In this document: piece after piece, positions 31,420 to 41,945 of the stretch
How positions within the stretch are numbered: the first letter of the stretch is position 1
How the letters are laid out: each line of letters opens with the position of its first letter
DNA from: Taudactylus pleione
Lineage: Eukaryota > Chordata > Amphibia > Anura > Myobatrachidae
Assembly: GCA_031769625.1 (NCBI GenBank)
Contig: JAUIMM010000738.1
Location: 1,059,501-1,123,500 of the forward strand
Direction: 5' to 3'
Length of the DNA stretch: 64,000 nt
Translations under genes and position numbers: made by a program
Notes under the pieces: generated by a model
What the model saw: the letters and a program-made list of their open reading frames with translations, nothing else
Told to the model about the DNA's origin: nothing
Databases searched by the model: none

Positions 31420-33550
31420 TATTGATATATATACGTGCGGCTAAAGCGCACACAAACACAGAAAATATTATTTTATTTTTGCTGGAGAGTAGTGCACTTT
31501 GTGGGTTACACCACCCTTTAAGAAATGAGCCAGCCGGCTCTTTACTTATGGGACACAGGCGCACGCTTGGCGCTGCTCCTTTGTTGATGCACGTGCAGCC
31601 ACAGTGCACACAATTCACAAACACAGAAAATAATTTTTTTTTTGGTTTGGACTGGAGTGTACTTTCGGGGGTTACAGCACCCTTAACGGTCAAGCCAGCC
31701 GGCCCTTTACTTATGACACAGGCGTACGCTTGGCACTACTTTGTTGATGCACGTGCGGCTACTGCGCACACAATTCACAAACACAGAAAATAATTTTTTT
31801 TTAGGTTTGGACTGGAGTGTACTTTCGGGGGTTACAGCACCCTTAACGGTCAAGCTAGCCGGCCCTTTACTTATGACACAGGCGCACGCTTGGCACTACT
31901 TTGTTGATGCACGTGCGGCTACTGCGCACACAATTCACAAACACAGAAAATAATTTTTTTTTGGTTTGGACTGGAGTGTACTTTCGGGGGTTACAGCACC
32001 CTTTAACGGTCAAGCCAGCCGGCCCTTTACTTATGACACAGGCGCACGCTTGGCACTACTTTGTTGATGCACGTGCGGCTACTGCGCACACAATTCACAA
32101 ACACAGAAAATAATTTTTTTTTAGGTTTGGACTGGAGTGTACTTTCGGGGGTTACAGCACCCTTAACGGTCAAGCCAGCCGGCCCTTTACTTATGACACA
32201 GGCGCACGCTTGGCACTACTTTGTTGATGCACGTGCGGCTACTGCGCACACAATTCACAAACACAGAAAATAATTTTTTTTTGGTTTGGACTGGAGTGTA
32301 CTTTCGGGGGTTACAGCACCCTTTAACGGTCAAGCCAGCCGGCCCTTTACTTATGACACAGGCGCACGCTTGGCACTACTTTGTTGATGCACGTGCGGCT
32401 ACTGCGCACACAATTCACAAACACAGAAAATAATTTTTTTTTAGGTTTGGACTGGAGTGTACTTTCGGGGGTTACAGCACCCTTTAACGGTCAAGCCAGC
32501 CGGCCCTTTACTTATGACACAGGCGCACGCTTGGCACTACTTTGTTGATGCACGTGCGGCTACTGCGCACACAATTCACAAACACAGAAAATAATTTTTT
32601 TTTGGTTTGGACTGGAGTGTACTTTCGGGGGTTACAGCACCCTTTAACGGTCAAGCCAGCCGGCCCTTTACTTATGACACAGGCGCACGCTTGGCACTAC
32701 TTTGTTGATGCACGTGCGGCTACTGCGCACACAATTCACAAACACAGAAAATAATTTTTTTTTAGGTTTGGACTGGAGTGTACTTTCGGGGGTTACAGCA
32801 CCCTTAACGGTCAAGCCAGCCGGCCCTTTACTTATGACACAGGCGCACGCTTGGCACTACTTTGTTGATGCACGTGCGGCTACTGCGCACACAATTCACA
32901 AACACAGAAAATAATTTTTTTTTTGGTTTGGACTGGAGTGTACTTTCGGGGATTACAGCACCCTTAACGGTCAAGCCAGCCGGCCCTTTACTTATGACAC
33001 AGGCGCACGCTTGGCACTACTTTGTTGATGCACGTGCGGCTACTGCGCACACAATTCACAAACACAGAAAATAATTTTTTTTTGGTTTGGACTGGAGTGT
33101 ACTTTCGGGGGTTACAGCACCCTTTAACGGTCAAGCCAGCCGGCCCTTTACTTATGACACAGGCGCACGCTTGGCACTACTTTGTTGATGCACGTGCGGC
33201 TACTGCGCACACAATTCACAAACACAGAAAATAATTTTTTTTTAGGTTTGGACTGGAGTGTACTTTCGGGGGTTACAGCACCCTTAATGGTCAAGCCAGC
33301 CGGCCCTTTACTTATGACACAGGCGCACGCTTGGCACTACTTTGTTGATGCACGTGCGGCTACTGCGCACACAATTCACAAACACAGAAAATAATTTTTT
33401 TTTTGGTTTGGACTGGAGTGTACTTTCGGGGGTTACAGCACCCTTAACGGTCAAGCCAGCCGGCCCTTTACTTATGACACAGGCGCACGCTTGGCACTAC
33501 TTTGTTGATGCACGTGCGGCTACTGCGCACACAATTCACAAACACAGAAA
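31420..33550 (-). repeat. hAT repeat A array, 12 units of 160 bp plus variant
   Basis: The complement anchor TTGATGCACGTGCGGCTACT recurs at about 31741, 31901, 32061, 32221, 32381, 32541, 32702, 32862, 33022, 33182, 33342 and 33502, with a variant near 31581. Units alternate in small differences (ACCCTTTAACGG versus ACCCTTAACGG; TTTTAGG versus TTTTGG), so they spread as blocks of more than one unit. This is the longest of the three arrays. Confidence 0.95.
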
Positions 33551-34054
33551 ATATATTATTTTTTTAGCACTTGGGGGGAGCACCCCTGATGGACAGAGCA
33601 CCCCCTGGACAACACTACAGCACCCCTTTAGGACTGGGACACTGCACAGGACTTTGGAACTGACTGCACAACACAGTCCAGCCAGCCCCTATGGACTTTG
33701 AAGTAGTGGACACAGCCCCTATTAACAACAGCAGCACAGCACAACACAGCCAGCCCCTATGGACTTTGAAGTAGTGGACAACAGCAGCACTACACTACAC
33801 TACACTACACAGCACTAACTCCCACCCTCCCTCTTCACTGTCCACAGCCGAGTGAGAAAATGGCGCCGACGCGGGTACCTTATATAGGATCCAAAACCCG
33901 CGAGACTCGGAAGGCGGGATGATGACGTTTTGCCTCGATGTCAGATCCGAGTCAGGCGGGAAAAGTCGAGCCTGACTCGGATCGGACTCGGATCGGGGGG
34001 GCTCGGGGGGGTTCGGATTTCAGAAATCCGAACCCGCTCACCCCTAATATACAT

Positions 34055-34075
34055 ACATACACACACATTGCACGT

Positions 34076-34106
<31 letters not shown>

Positions 34107-34130
34107 GTCTATATATACACACACACACAA
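34055..34130. repeat. CA/TA microsatellite
   Basis: Alternating ACATAC, (TA)n and (CA)n immediately right of hAT copy 3; it mirrors the tract on its left side, so the hAT inserted into a microsatellite. Confidence 0.8.
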
Positions 34131-34283
34131 AATAATTGTGTAAGGCTGTCAATATGCGAACCCCATCAGTGGCAGGTGGAGAATTTGACTAGGGCGTTAC
34201 ACCTGTCAAACCGTAACGCAGGTGTCCTAAGGCGAGCTCAGGGAGGACAGAAACCTCCCGTGGAGCAGAAGGGCAAAAGCTAA

Positions 34284-34589
34284 AGGCGCCTATCCACTAG
34301 GCGATATTAGTGGACGATGTCGTTATCGTTCAGTCGTCCATGAATCGTGCACTGAAACATCATCAACGACCAGCGATGCGCGTTCACGCTGGTCACTGAC
34401 GATATCGCTCATCGCCCGAACATGCTGGTCAACCTGACAATATAGTCAGGTTGGCCATGTTTGGGGATGAGGGAGGGTGCCTGGACTGAACGACATATCA
34501 TTCAGTGTGGGCACCCTGCAGTGTAGTGAACAACTGAACAATATCATTATCGTTCAGTCTATTCACAGTCGCCTAGTGGATAGGCGCCT
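34284..34589. mobile_element. Palindromic MITE with TAA duplication
   Basis: The 306-bp element has ends AGGCGCCTATCCACTAGGCG and CGCCTAGTGGATAGGCGCCT, a perfect 20-bp inverted repeat, flanked by TAA on both sides. The interior has TCGTTATCGTTCAGTCG-type stems. It belongs to the TWA-targeting group and looks young. Confidence 0.9.
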
Positions 34590-34592
34590 TAA

Positions 34593-34927
34593 CTGTGATA
34601 GAGATGGGACAGCACAGCCTTTGGAGAGAAAGACTGGCCGCCAGGGTGCGTATAGGAGTGGTGCGGTGAAAGGGGGTGTTGAGATGGAGCCATAATGGGG
34701 TGGGGATCAGGAGGGTGGGGCGGAGGAGGAGGAGGACAGCAGAGAGGTGGTGGGATCAGCCAGAGAAAAGGTGGTTCTGTCAGAGACTGAGGTGACAGGC
34801 AGTTAAACTGAGGTGACAGGCAGTTAAACTATATGCAGTGTGTGTGTGTATATGTATATATATATATTTATTTATACACAGGGACGTAACTAGAATTTTT
34901 TAAGGGGTCCCCACCAGCGTGTGTGGA

Positions 34928-34959
<32 letters not shown>

Positions 34960-35069
34960 ATATACTTGTATGTGTATATACAAATACATACAGTGATTGT
35001 GCTGAGGAGCCCTCACTTTAAAAAATTGGGGTCCTACTCCACTTTTTTTTCTGGGTCCCATTACATATT
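34593..35069. other. No gene; microsatellite and repeat scraps
   Basis: Purine-rich DNA with a tandem TGAGGTGACAGGCAGTTAAAC (two copies around 34787-34830) and TG/TA microsatellites (34845-34880, 34928-34985). GGGACGTAACTAGA at 34881 matches a motif at 1439. No coding. Confidence 0.4.
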
Positions 35070-35460
35070 ATGGGGGGTGAGGGCAGGCAGCAGTTGGGGT
35101 AAAGCTGGGGTTGAGGGGAGCAAGAGCAGGCAGTGCTGGGGCTAAGGGTAGATACCAGCTAGTGCAGTACTGGGGGCAAGGAGCGTGTTAGGAGCAGGCA
35201 GTGCTGGGCGTAGAGAGGGGGTAAGGATGAATAGTAGCTGGGGCAATACTAGGGGCGAGAAGAAGTTAGGGGCAGGCAGTGCAGAGGGTACGGAGCAGCT
35301 GGGGCAGTACTGGGGGGGCAAGGAGTGGGTTAGGGCAGGCAGTAATGGGAGTAGGGAGAGATCTTTGGTAAATAACAGCTGGAGCAGTACTGGGGGGGGC
35401 AAGGAGGATTTTAGGGGTAGGTAGTGCTAGGAAGGAGGTAAGGGTAGATAGAAGGGCAGC
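35070..35460 (+). repeat. Degenerate minisatellite
   Basis: Irregular units of roughly 40-60 bp with GGGGCAGGCAGTGCTGGG, GGAGCAGCTGGGGCAGTACTG and a GGGCAAGGAG motif. G-rich on this strand. Poorly homogenised, therefore old. Confidence 0.65.
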
Positions 35461-35860
35461 TTTAAGTAGTAGTAGAAGCAGCTGGCCTTCCCCACCAAAC
35501 AGCCAAAATCACTTTAGCAAACGAATGCTAAGTTACTTACTGGTGCCGGGGACTGCCGCTGGGTGCCAGAGCCATCCTGCCTCCGGGGCCATCCTGCCGC
35601 CAGGTGCCAGAGATTAAGAACAAGAATAGTAGGCGGCGCCCAAGAACACAATTCAAGGATTGCAATATAAATTAATCTTTAATATAAGCTCACATACCTG
35701 AGTTTAAATAAACATGCAAAAACATGAATAATACTCCCGGGAGTATAAAATTCTATACACAGTATCTCTTAGGATCAAATCCTATAATTTAACAATAATA
35801 AACAAATACAATAAAATTATTAATTCTCCAATATTTCTCAGCTTGTAAATATAGATCTCA
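35461..35860. other. No gene; AT-rich flank
   Basis: Contains CTGCCGCTGGGTGCCAGAG-like short repeats (35552-35612) and an AT-rich stretch (35650-35860). It is the left flank of the Harbinger element. No frame of note. Confidence 0.4.
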
Positions 35861-36101
35861 GGGCCTGATTCAGACTCGGACGCAAGTGGCCGTTCGTTCG
35901 TAGTCAGACGATGTTGTCCAACCACGCATACGTCGGTGTAACAGCGCATGTGCGTACGTCTGATTGCGATCATTTTTCAGTCGATCATAGACACAGCGAA
36001 CAGGAAGTGACATGTCAAATGTGATTGACAGAACTGTCCGTTTTGGGGTGGTGACGGGGGTGGAGATGGAAAAACGCAGGCGTGTCGAGGCGTTTTTTGG
36101 G

Positions 36102-36935
36102 CGCCAAATGTGAACGGAACAAGTGGTACGTCACTGTCTCATACAATTTCCATTAAGACTGCTCGCTCAGCTTGTGGTCTGGTATAGTCTACCGCAATGA
36201 CGATGGTCTCTTCGTACTTGCCTGGGCTCATCGATGGTATAGCGATTTATCAATTGAGGCCACAAAAACAATCATCTTTTAATTGCAAAACTGCTTGTAA
36301 GGTGTTTAGGAAATAGACCTTTTTTAGTAGCTAAAAACCGAACGCAGGTGAACTACTCAGCTGCTGATTTCTGGGTCATACAATCAATTAGCTAACAAAT
36401 GGTTTTTTTGGGGGGGGGCTTTCAAAATATTTGTAAGTGTTTCTTTTTAAGGGAAACAATATTGTACGCATGTTTGTTTTTTTTCATAATTTTTTGGGGG
36501 ACAAGAAACCAATCGTCCTTTTGTTTTTTTGCTAAGTGTTAATTAAAACTCATAAATTGTTTTTGAACCTTGTTTTTTTTTTAAAAAATTAAATGTTTCT
36601 ATTTCCGTTGTATTGTTTCTAAGTTTGTTTGAGGGATTACCTTTTAACCAGTTTTGGAATAAATCAACAATAGAATTTTGCCGATTTTGATCATAATTTT
36701 ATTAAATGATTGTGTTCATTTATGGTATTTTTTTTATTTATTTTTTCCATAACCATATTTATTTTAAGGTAAAAAAAATTCAAAATGATTTGGGCCACAC
36801 ACACACAAAATAAGTGGCATTTGAACTAAAAAAAAAAAATCAATTCACAAGAAAGGAGAGGGAGGTTGTTGTCATGAAGGAATATGGGGCAAACACAGAG
36901 ATGGATTGTGGGGTAATTAGCCAGTGCTGTCATCG
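36102..36935. other. AT-rich noncoding part of Harbinger, with a short Myb-exon-like echo
   Basis: No gene is evident from 36250 to 36830, which is T-rich with many homopolymers. At 36839-36866, CAATTCACAAGAAAGGAGAG resembles, in the opposite orientation, the Myb exon start at about 37983-38011 and encodes QFTRKERE in place of QFTRKEIE. This may be a small inverted fragment of the Myb gene, or a chance match. Confidence 0.4.
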
Positions 36936-36939
36936 CCTT

Positions 36940-38077
36940 TTAGGCCATTTGGCCGGGGGGTTGGAGGGAGCCGGAACGGGGCCGGGAGCTCCTTCGGCTG
37001 GCCTGGCCAGAGGCAGATGTTGTGGTCTCTGGACTAGGCATAGGGCTAGGCACATTTGGAGGGATGGCTGTTGTTGTGCCAGAGGTGGAGGGTCCTGATG
37101 TTCCGGCAGGAAGGGAGGCCGGCTCCAACATGTGCTGGCGAACAAGCTGCTCCAGGGCATTTGCAATTCTCACGTTGGCCGCAGTATTTTCCGCCAGGGC
37201 ATTTGCAGTTCTCACGTTGGCCGCAGTATTTTCCTCCAGGGTGTCCGCCACCCGTAGCAGATTGGCGTCCATCCTCAGCAGAATCTCGGTGTGCTGATCC
37301 GTTTTAACATTGAGATCAGTGAGGAGGGCCACTGCCTGCGAGGGGGAATGCCCTGGACTGTCTGCCACAGGGTCCCCAGCCGGATCTACTGCTCCTCCCC
37401 TGCAGAGCCAGAAGAAATTCTGCGGCCAAAGCTCACCTCTGGAGCAGACTCATCCGCCTGTGTCTCTGTGAGAAAAAAAAGAAAAGAGTAAAATTATAAT
37501 CTAGATATTTTACAAAACACATTTCTGAGTTGTTAACATTACAACATTTACCTGGGGCAACATGAGGAGCCGCAAAGTCTGGTATGTCGGTATCCATGTT
37601 CGACACGCCCAACACCACCTCATCCTGCACACACCCCTGTGCCAGCTCCTCCAAATCCGTGAGCTCAAGTGACACAGGGGTGGGACCCCCACCTGTCCCC
37701 CTTGCATGCCTAGCCCTATCAGCCAGTTTGTTTAAGCCGATATTTGAAGTCGCTCCATCTGTTGTTTAAAAAGTTGGCATTATTACTGCAGTATTTGGAC
37801 CTGTAAACACTTTTTAGTCAAATGTAGTTTTTACGTACCGGCGTTTGACCTCCCGGGTTGAACGTTCAAACTCACCCACCCCATTGACAGCACTGGCTAT
37901 GTCGTCCCACAGTTTCCATCTCTGGGTTGCACCCATATTCCTTGGTGCCTGTGCCAGGTTGTCATTGCATATTTGCACCAAAACCTCTATCTCCTTCCTT
38001 GTGAATTGTGGCTGCCTTTTTTTTGGCCCTAGTTTGCCTACTAGGCCCAGCAGCCTCTTCCATGGCATCCTCCACAC
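36940..38077 (-). pseudogene. Harbinger Myb/SANT-like protein, three exons, frameshifted
   Basis: In Harbinger elements this partner protein binds DNA and helps import the nuclease. Exon 1 (38077 to about 37839) encodes a SANT/Myb fold with QFTRKEIEVLV, a TQRWKLWDDIASAVN segment and STREVKRR, ending at a GTACGTAA donor. Exon 2 (after an AACAG acceptor near 37763) continues WSDFKYRLKQ, completing the Myb helix, then a one-base frame change leads to an acidic region (LELTDLEELAQG). Exon 3 (about 37465-36940) holds two direct repeats of ENTAANVR plus ANAL, probably a coiled coil, then a Ser/Pro/Thr-rich tail ending QMA-stop. An in-frame stop near 37391 adds doubt about activity. Confidence 0.75.
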
Positions 38078-38119
38078 CTTTTTTTAAATGGTTTAAAAAT
38101 TTTTAATGTAAAATGTTTA

Positions 38120-39170
38120 AAAATTTAATGTTAAACATAAGCATTTTCCCTTAAAAAAGCAAATACTTACATGGCGCCTCTTGGCTAGTACTTTGCTGCT
38201 CTGTACTCATTGTGTTTTTTCTCAATGCAGCAGACCAATTTGGGCCTTCAGTGACGTTTTTATACATGCGTCAGCATTATTTGGCAGCATCATTCATTGT
38301 GCGCTCCTATTGTCCGTCCTTAATTTGAGCGGGAAAATGTAGACTATTTATGGCTTGGTGTGACTCCATTCGAGGTGGCATTTTTGGATTGCTGGAGGTA
38401 TTTCGTTGTAGAGTGTTTTGTTGTTTGGTTGGTGGAACGTGAAGGAGTTTTTTTTTTACTTTTTGAAGGAGCGTTTTTTTTTACTTTCTATTTTAAGTTA
38501 GCATTTTTGAGTATTTTTATTTGCTATTTTTATTTATATTTTTGAGTAAGTATTTCAATAAATCCCATAAACATTTATTAATAAATTGTGGATACATTTT
38601 TATATTGTTTTTTTTTTTTTAAAGTTATTTTGGCTGGAACCCAAGTGACCTTTTATAACTTTTTGATATTTGTCTGTTTTTGGTAAGTGTTTTTGGTTTT
38701 ATTAATTAACAAATTAGATGTGTTGGTCTTAGCATATGTTTCGCTAAGTAATGTGTGCTTGTTCTGTGTAAAATCATGTCTTAACTCTAAATGTAGCATA
38801 CTATTTTGCGAACTAATGTGTGCTTGCTCTGTGTAAAGTCACGTCTTAACTCTAAATGTAGCGTACTATTTTGCAAACTAATGTGTGTTTGTTCTGTGAA
38901 AAATCATGTCTTAACTTTAAATGTAGCGTACTATTTTGAGAACTAATGTGTGCTCCCTTCTCTAAATTTTAGAAAACTATATATGGTTTAATTCCTAGTT
39001 TATAAAATTAATCTTAAAAATATTTTCTACTTTTGAAATGTAGGTGGACACGACCCAGGCCTGTAAGAATCTTTGGTTTTCTTTGAAAAGATAAGTATAT
39101 TTTTCTTAACACATTTGTCTAAAACTATAAGTACCTGGCTTAACATTTCAGGTTGATGTTGGTCTTATTA
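38120..39170. other. Intergenic region between the divergent Harbinger genes
   Basis: AT-rich, holding the presumed shared promoter and 5' leaders. About 38730-38960 contains three tandem units near 63 bp, each with ACTAATGTGTGCTTG and AAATCATGTCTTAACTCTAA-like sequence and GTAGCGTACTATTTTG. Two putative acceptor-like tracts precede the nuclease start at 39179. No other coding. Confidence 0.5.
38745..38958 (+). repeat. Tandem repeat, about 63-bp unit, three copies
   Basis: The motifs AATGTGTGCTTG, TCTGTGTAAAATCATGTCTT and AACTCTAAATGTAGC recur at about 38750, 38813 and 38880, with a partial copy at 38943. It lies upstream of the nuclease gene and might act as promoter-proximal sequence, but that is inference. 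Confidence 0.75.
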
Positions 39171-39178
39171 TATTGGCC

Positions 39179-40301
39179 ATGGTTCCAGAACCCGACCAAC
39201 CTCAACTTCGTCCCAGGCGTAGGCCTCGTAGGCGTGCAAGGCCCCAGATATATAGAACACGTGTCACCCTTTTTGGAATGCCAGATGATGAGGTGTTAAG
39301 GCACTACCGTCTGCCGCCAAAAATCATCATAGACACTCTCTCATTAATAGAGAGTGATCTTGAACGGCAAATTGACAGTCCTACAGCAATACCACCACTT
39401 ACGCAATTAATGTCGGTGTTACATTTTTGTGCCTCAGGATCTTTTCAAACCACCGTGGGAATAGTCGCAGGAATCTCCCAATCCTCATTTTCAAGGATCC
39501 TGAGGGCAGTGATGGATGCACTCTTTAAACACCTCCATCATTTTATTAAAATGCCATTGGATATGGGTTCCCTTAATGTGGTGAAGGATCAATTTTACCA
39601 AATTGCTGGCTTCCCACACATCATAGGGGTTGTGGATGGCACTCACATACCACTTCAGCCTCCAGCAAGGCTGGAGGCAATTTTTAGGAACCGCAAGCAC
39701 TTTCATTCGATGAATGTAATGGTGCTATGTGATGCCTCCCTCCAGATCCTGTCCCTGAATGCCAAATTCCCAAGCAGTACACATGATTCCTTCGTCATCC
39801 GGTAATCAGGCATTTGGCACAAATTAAACAACCTACAAGCTGGTGATGCGTGGCTTCTGGGTAAGTTGACACCTTCTGTTGAAACCAATGCAAAGCTTGG
39901 TACACAATGGTCCTGATGTTGTTTTTTATATTTTCACAGGAGACAGTGGTTACCCTTGCACGCCCTGGCTGCTCACTCCTTATTTGGTTCCCACACCAGG
40001 GCCACAAAGTCAGTATAATTCCGCACTTACAGCCACCAGGCAGGTGATGGAGCGCTGTATCGGCCTTTTAAAAGGCCGATTCAGATGCCTCCACCGCTCT
40101 GGTGGCAACCTCATGTATTTGCCGACTATGGTTTCGAAAATTGTGGTCCTGTGTGGGATATTTCAGAACATCGCCATAAGGAGTGGTGTCCCAATGCAGC
40201 CAGAGGATGCCTTGCCTGAGGACGGCCCCCCCGAGGTTGGTCGGAGGTCAGTATGTGGGGGGGCCATACGCGATCAAATTGTTGCAAGATTCTTCAGGTA
40301 A
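39179..40301 (+). pseudogene. HARBI1-type Harbinger nuclease, one nonsense codon
   Basis: DDE endonuclease that would cut and rejoin the element. The start at 39179 (MVPEPDQ) precedes an Arg-rich stretch. GVVDGTHIPL (first Asp) lies near 39628, GDSGYP (second Asp) spans the exon junction at 39860/39940, and ERCIGLLKGRF (Glu) lies near 40050, so the full catalytic triad is visible. A TAA at 39803-39805 replaces one codon between VIR and SGIWHKLNN. A 79-bp GT-AG intron (39861-39939) follows. The rest reads openly to 40301, ending VARFFR. About 350 codons, the usual family length. One substitution separates it from an open frame. Confidence 0.9.
39861..39939 (+). other. Intron of the Harbinger nuclease gene
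   Basis: Donor GTAAGT directly follows CTTCTGG and acceptor TATTTTCACAG precedes GAGACAGTGG. Removing it joins the LLG and DSGYP codons in phase, restoring a motif conserved across Harbinger nucleases. Confidence 0.85.
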
Positions 40302-40304
40302 TTA

Positions 40305-40868
40305 TTTCCACAAATTAATTTCATTGACACAATGTAGGCATGTAATATTTTAATGTACACTTTTAACTTTTTTTTTTTGTTTTATTCCCTAAAATGACCA
40401 TAAAAATCCATGCATACTACCTGATCAACACAAATTACTTTATGTGGACACATTGATTACAGCACAAAATGTATAGATTTGATCTACCATGTTAAAAAAA
40501 ACTAATTTCTGATGATGCTCCTATCCACTGATGAAGAAAAATCATTTTATAGGGTCGACTGGAACTTTATGAGAGGGGTTCCAGAGCACATGGAGTTCAG
40601 AGATATACTGTATGCTTTCATAGAATACTGATGCTTTACAGATAACCTACGGTATATATGAGGGCCAATGTAGGACTTCCTGGAAAAGTCCATAGCACCG
40701 CTTTTGTCATTAATATTCATTCTGTGCATGAAATGATTGGAGAGCATGATCAGAATGAACAATGGCGTATATGAGCTTTTGGTAGAGCGCTTTATTATCT
40801 GCATAGTATGATGCAGTCACAATTAAATGGAAAAGAGAGACAAATCAAAACGGCTCCACTGAACATGC
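40305..40868. other. No gene recognised; right flank of Harbinger genes
   Basis: AT-rich to about 40550, then mixed. CATGAAATGATTGGAGAGCA and AATGGCGTATATGAGC are unique to my eye. It should contain the right end of the Harbinger element, but I could not locate a complementary GGGCCTGATTCAG end. Confidence 0.4.
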
Positions 40869-40870
40869 AG

Positions 40871-41585
40871 CCCTGATTCAGTCATATGCTATCCCAATGC
40901 TTTGCGTAATAATTCGGTCTTCTACTGCAAGATATTTCACAGGGTTACCGCAGAAGATCTAATGCTGTCAGGAGGCATCTATTTGGGATCGGTATGACAT
41001 AGGTCCGGCAGTTGAAGTCCCGACGCCAGAAGACCGGCAGCAGTGAAGATCCAGACAGCTCCAAAGGTAAGTATTTATTAAACCTATCCCCCCCTATCCC
41101 TAACCCTCCTTTAGGGGTGCCTAACCCTAAACTCCCTCCCTAGTGCCTAACCCTAACCCCCCTTCTAAGTGCCTAAACCTAACCCCCCCTTCCCCGCAGC
41201 CTAAACCTAAGTCTCCCGGGGGGGTGCCTAACCCTAATCTCCCCACGGGGGTGTCTAACCTTAAGTCCTCCCGGGAGCCCTAAAACCTAACCCCCCCCCC
41301 CCCCCACCGGCTGTCCGCACCTGGCTTACTTTCGTTCTGTATGCCGGGCGTTGCACTCCCAGCATAGGTCTAATGACAAGTGTCAGGATTTTGATGCCTG
41401 TCATTAGTACCTTGCAGGGATTTGACAGTCAGGAAACCAGCAGTCGGCATTTCGACCGTCGGCTTCCTGACTGCATCCTGTCTATTTACATCAGATGCCT
41501 CCTGCTACTTTAGCATATTAGTTGTACAGTATTGCACAGCCGCTTCCCTGCGCCTGTGCAATTCCGTACATCTCTGGATCAGGCC
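40871..41585. mobile_element. Harbinger-like MITE split by a telomere-like MITE
   Basis: The left end CCCTGATTCAGTCATATGC and right end GTACATCTCTGGATCAGGCC are family termini. AGGAGGCATCT (40973-40983) pairs with AGATGCCTCCT (41492-41502), so the two halves were once one hairpin-forming MITE. The intervening 490 bp (about 40985-41475) is a second element. Confidence 0.6.
40985..41475. mobile_element. MITE-like element with CCTAACCCTAA tracts
   Basis: The left flank GGTATGACATAGGTCCGGCA and GTCCCGACGCCAGAAGACCG, and the right flank CAGTCGGCATTTCGACCGTC, enclose about 200 bp (41087-41295) of C-rich DNA with repeated TGCCTAACCCTAA and CCTAAACCTAA. A related element lies at about 46210-46640 in the opposite orientation (GGTTAGGGTTAGGCACC). 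Confidence 0.55.
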
Positions 41586-41749
41586 CATAGAGTGGAACAA
41601 GTAGAGTAGCTCACACAGTACTTACTGACTTTTATAAACTCCTCTCTGGGAGAAGCCCAGGATTTTCTACAAGCATAGTGATCTCACAATGTAGCATCTG
41701 TGATTATTCAAAGTATAAACACTCATTGTTATGTCTTATCTATATTTCT

Positions 41750-41945
41750 AGGAGTTAGGCACACTTTAAGGAGTATGCACATGCTACTATCTATGGTACA
41801 TTCCAATTTCTTGAGTCTATGAAGGTCACTGAAAACCTGTCTCTAGCTATTTCAGAACAAATATGCTTATGAATAACTTTAAAGGCATACACCATCTTGT
41901 TACAAAATGTAGTCTCATGTGGGTAACGTAAGATTGACTTTCTCA
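41750..41945 (-). repeat. ERV LTR segment, 3' copy
   Basis: Direct repeat of 45525-45697. On the minus strand it begins TGAGAAAGTCAATC at 41945. The LTR probably continues below 41750 toward the MITE nest at 41585, but its end is not defined. Confidence 0.75.

Larger units (their letters stand above)
28373..34046 (-). mobile_element. hAT deletion derivative with expanded arrays, copy 3 (inverted)
   Basis: The 5,674-bp element has termini TAGGGGTGTGCACCGG (right end, at 28373) and CGCTCACCCCTA, with the perfect 8-bp duplication ATATACAT (28365-28372, 34047-34054). Reading on the minus strand it repeats the structure of copy 2: left end, about 12 repeat A units plus a variant, the 124-codon ORF, about 13 repeat B units, the 98-codon ORF, the 3' hairpin, right end. 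Both internal junctions equal those of copy 2. It is in opposite orientation to copy 2, with 3.9 kb between them. Confidence 0.95.
35861..40301 (+). mobile_element. Harbinger transposon, two-gene, left end present, right end not found
   Basis: The left end GGGCCTGATTCAGACTCGG is the same terminus used by the 3-bp-duplicating MITEs in this window. Inside, a Myb/SANT gene runs leftward (38077 to 36940) and a HARBI1-type nuclease runs rightward (39179-40301), the usual divergent arrangement of PIF/Harbinger. No complementary GAATCAGGCCC end with a matching TCA flank is seen between 40301 and 41600, so the right boundary given is only the gene end. The element is probably right-truncated or its end is overwritten. 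Confidence 0.8.

Noticed and set aside
31741..33701. Series of 70-codon plus-strand ORFs repeating every 160 bp (also at 20.2-21.0 kb on the minus strand)
   Set aside because: They are read-throughs of repeat A on the strand opposite the transposase. The 160-bp period is not a multiple of three and frames overlap by unit, so they are by-products of the array.
40871..41585. Right end of the Harbinger element at 35861
   Set aside because: The GGATCAGGCC at 41571 pairs with CCTGATTCAG at 40873 as a separate MITE, and the flank does not match the TCA beside 35861.
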